Source: DAOTVD01 sp034437075 (GTDB lineage Bacteria > Chloroflexota > Anaerolineae > Aggregatilineales > J027). Taken from it: 7,298 nt of DNA. Positions 5,648 through 7,298 of the stretch are shown here, piece by piece. The stretch lies in assembly GCA_034437075.1 (NCBI GenBank), contig DAOTVD010000045.1, positions 1 to 7,298 on the forward strand, given 5' to 3'. A model generated the notes under the pieces. It did not search any database. It saw only the letters and a list, made by a program, of their open reading frames with translations, and was not told the origin of the DNA. How positions within the stretch are numbered: position 1 is the stretch's first letter; the number at the start of each line of letters is the position of its first letter. Made by a program: the position numbers and the translations under genes.

Positions 5648-6780
5648 CTCGGTCTAGCAATTCTTCGAGAAATGTGTCGTCCCACCCCGCTTTGAAGCGT
5701 TTGGTTCGCACACTCCCTTTTGATGTGTCCTTTTTGAGAATATTGAGCGCAAATTGCCGCAAAATCGCCATATTCTGGGCGGCATCCCCAGTTCGGATGC
5801 GTGCATCATCTTCTCGAAAAATCACATCGAGCACCCAATGTAAGCTGTTTTCAACCGCCCAGTGATATCGTGTGGCAGCTAAGAGCACATCAGCATCGGC
5901 AGGTAGGCTACTGATATAGTATGCAGTTTGCGTTTCGGTACGATCTGGCAAGCGGCGTTCACGCCTCACACGTACAATCGTCTGTAAATCGGTCCAGCCC
6001 TGATAGTTGCGGATGTATTCAAACGCCAGTGGATCATCCATCGCCCAACATTCGCGTATCTCGATGCGACCATGACCTTTATTGACTGACCGTCTTGGCA
6101 TAGCTGTGCTGCATCTGGTCAAACTGTACCTGATCGGCATGCGCAAACCAGTCTTGTAAATCCAAGTGCAGGTGACCTTGGTTGTCTTTTACCCGCAGGA
6201 CATAGTCGGCTTTTTCATCGCGAATGGTTTGAGCAATCTTGGTTTGTGTCCCCATCGCATCGACCGTTACAATACAGCCTGAGACGTCTAAAACACGCAA
6301 TAAGGGCGGAATTGCCGTGATTTCGTTGGATTTTGCGTCTGTTTTCCACTGTCCAAGCGCGATTCCGGTCGTACTGGCCCAGGCGTTGACCATATGAATG
6401 GCCGCTTTACCAATGGCTTTATCGTGGCTACGGCGCAGCGTTTTGCCATCAATCGCCACGACGCTGCCCTTGGTCACACGAAACACATCTTCTACCCAAC
6501 GCATAAAGGCCATTTGAAAGGCCTCGGCATCCAGCACAGCAAAAAAACGTCCAAAGGTATCATGTGATGGAATACCGTTAGGAAGTTCCAGAAAGCGTTC
6601 AAGCCAAGCCTGTTTGGCTTTGCCGAAATTCTCGACATCGACCCATGTTTCGGCACCCGCGATCACCGCACAGACTGCGACCACAATAATGTCGATTAAA
6701 TTGTGATCACAACGGCCTGCTACACGCGGGTCTTTGATCTGGCTGAAGTGGGCAATGAGCGTCGTTTGTTCATTGGGCAT
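5643..6780 (-). pseudogene. ISAs1-family transposase with one frameshift
   Basis: The preferred start is the ATG at 6780 (MPNEQTTLIAHFSQIKDPRV), preceded by AAGGAG seven bases upstream; an in-frame ATG at 6807 lies closer to the end repeat. The reconstructed length, about 379 residues, equals the family norm. The N-terminal part has the H-repeat-associated domain with DPRVAGRCDHNLIDIIVVAV. The DDE core follows: Asp111 in VVAIDGKTLRRSHD, Asp174 in CIVTVDAMGTQTKIA and, after the shift, Glu in TRYHWAVENSLHWVLDV. The frame breaks near 6083-6090, where a 4-bp unit is tandemly duplicated (GTCAGTCA on the coding strand). Removing one unit restores HSYAKTVNKGHGRIEIREC in the normal family order. The second frame runs to TGA inside the left end repeat. 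No other lesion was seen, so inactivation is probably recent. Confidence 0.92.
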
Positions 6781-6824
6781 GAGAGACTCCTTCACTGAGA
6801 CGCTCATTATTCTACACCCTCAAT

Positions 6825-6842
6825 TTTGATGCAATTGCCCTG
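6825..6842 (+). repeat. Right terminal inverted repeat of the ISAs1 element
   Basis: TTTGATGCAATTGCCCTG, the inverted partner of 5630-5647 with one mismatch. It is upstream of the transposase gene, which reads away from it on the minus strand. Confidence 0.85.
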
Positions 6843-6864
6843 GCTTAAAACGCACAATTTGGAG

Positions 6865-7101
6865 GAGCGAGGCGGGCCTTTTCCGAAAAAAATAAGTAAC
6901 TGCTCAGGCTATGCCAATTCTTCCCCCTCACCCCCTTAATCCCCCTCTCCCAAACGCCGCTTTGCGGCTGGTAGCGGGGGAAAACGACCCGAAACCGACA
7001 CTTTTTGCCCCTCTACCAGGGCTGAAAGCCCGTTTGGGAGAGGGGTTGGGGTGAGGGCTGAGTAGTTACAACTTGGAAAAGCCCTTGGACCCGCCTCGCT
7101 C
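6865..7101. repeat. Palindromic mini-element B with outer inverted repeat
   Basis: The core runs from GGCCTTTTCC (6875-6884) to GGAAAAGCC (7075-7083) and contains a long imperfect inverted repeat, CCCTCTCCCAAACG against CGTTTGGGAGAGGGG, with smaller hairpins between. It is the counterpart of mini-element A in reverse: the right end read inward, GGCTTTTCCAAGTTGTAACT, matches the left end of A, GGCTTTTCCAAGTATTTAAC. Its left end, GGCCTTTTCCGAAAAAAATA, matches the right end of A read inward, GGCTTTTCCAGAAAAATAA. Outside the core a perfect 12-bp inverted repeat, GAGCGAGGCGGG (6865-6876) and CCCGCCTCGCTC (7090-7101), frames it. GGG-AGA-GGGG-TT-GGGG-TGA-GGG at 7036-7057 is a further G-quadruplex candidate. 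No coding sequence is present. Confidence 0.65.
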
Positions 7102-7106
7102 GAAAA

Positions 7107-7205
7107 CTAACAAGGAGCTTAAGCCCCTTGTTAGAAAAACGTGCCGTTATCGAATTTAATACGGAATAACCAAAAGCCCCTTGTTAGGAAAACATGTGGT
7201 TATCC
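7107..7205. repeat. Three copies of a 14-bp motif, two within a 32-bp direct repeat
   Basis: CTAACAAGGAGCTT (7107-7120) and AAGCCCCTTGTTAG (7121-7134) form a near-perfect 28-bp palindrome. AAGCCCCTTGTTAG recurs at 7174-7187. The two direct copies extend to 32 bp (7121-7152 and 7174-7205) with five mismatches, sharing AAAAC and GTTATC. No gene is seen here. Function unknown; it may be a short dispersed repeat or a remnant of one. Confidence 0.6.
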
Positions 7206-7212
7206 GCTTGAA

Positions 7213-7238
7213 GGCGGACGGCTCAAGAAGCCGTCGCC
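7213..7238 (-). terminator. Stem-loop downstream of the right-edge gene
   Basis: GGCG-G-ACGGCT (7213-7223) pairs with AGCCGT-CGCC (7229-7238) around CAAGA, a ten-pair stem with one bulged base. On the minus strand it lies five bases after the stop codon of the gene at the right edge, a usual position for a terminator. There is no T tract after it, so it may instead act as an mRNA-stabilising hairpin. Confidence 0.45.
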
Positions 7239-7243
7239 TGGGC

Positions 7244-7298
7244 TTACAACTCGTCCCAGTTGACGCCTTGTTCTTGGGCGGCTTTTTTGGCGGCGCTG
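7244..7298 (-). CDS. Unidentified protein, C-terminal end only
   Basis: Seventeen codons and a TAA stop (7246-7244) read SAAKKAAQEQGVNWDEL and continue beyond the right edge. The Ala/Lys/Gln-rich helix followed by an acidic, Trp-containing tail is coding-like, and a stem-loop follows the stop, which supports a real gene end. No family can be named from so short a tail. Confidence 0.55.
   Translation of the reverse strand, partial: SAAKKAAQEQGVNWDEL

Larger units (their letters stand above)
5630..6842 (-). mobile_element. ISAs1-family insertion sequence, both ends present
   Basis: The element of 1213 bp is bounded by CAGGGCGATTGCATCAAA (5630-5647) and its inverted partner TTTGATGCAATTGCCCTG (6825-6842), 17 of 18 positions matching. 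Ends beginning CAGGGC are typical of ISAs1. One transposase gene on the minus strand fills it. The expected 8-10 bp target duplication is not seen: the flanks are ACTATGGC on the left and GCTTAAAA on the right, which suggests a later rearrangement or decay. Confidence 0.88.

Noticed and set aside
2840..7083. A composite transposon or novel defence island between the two mini-elements
   Set aside because: No passenger genes lie between them, only transposase remnants, so there is no cargo to support such a call.
7121..7205. A two-repeat CRISPR array (32-bp repeats, 21-bp spacer)
   Set aside because: Only two copies, five mismatches between them, a spacer shorter than usual, an extra inverted copy of part of the repeat, and no cas gene.

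Overview
The window looks like a chromosomal stretch from a moderately GC-rich bacterium, most likely a member of the Chloroflexota. That assignment rests on general resemblance: the mix of IS66, ISKra4, ISAs1 and integrase-type transposase remnants, the GC-rich palindromic intergenic elements, and the style of the MocR and aldo/keto reductase proteins. No rRNA or other phylogenetic marker is present, so the taxonomy is an inference.

Left part (1-2839), intact housekeeping-type genes. The 5' end of a PNPOx-superfamily FMN-binding split-barrel protein runs off the left edge on the minus strand. Divergent from it is a MocR/PdxR-type regulator (GntR winged helix fused to a PLP-dependent aminotransferase fold). 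The two genes share a short control region with a dyad over the predicted -10 boxes. Thirteen bases after the regulator stop codon is a textbook MerR-family promoter: a palindrome centred in a 19-bp spacer. It drives an intact aldo/keto reductase with the full D-Y-K-H tetrad. The set fits redox or aldehyde handling and vitamin B6-linked control, but the substrates cannot be read from the sequence.

Middle part (2840-7101), an IS graveyard. Four transposase genes of four different families are all broken: IS66 (stop codon, internal deletion, truncation), an integrase-type DDE transposase (3' remnant with an internal deletion), ISKra4 (two frameshifts and a nonsense codon, but both terminal inverted repeats present) and ISAs1 (a 4-bp tandem duplication causing one frameshift, catalytic residues and both ends retained). 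The cluster is bracketed by two small palindromic elements (2840-3015 and about 6875-7083). Their two ends match each other crosswise, so they appear to be the same element family in opposite orientation. Both carry G-run motifs able to form G-quadruplexes.

Right part (7102-7298). A short repeat-rich spacer holds three copies of a 14-bp motif and a hairpin. It is followed by the last 17 codons and stop of an unidentified minus-strand gene that enters from the right edge.

No convincing new multi-gene system is visible. The observations most worth following are the MerR-type operator in front of the reductase, the mirror-image mini-elements around the IS cluster, and the ISAs1 copy that is one 4-bp deletion away from an intact reading frame.
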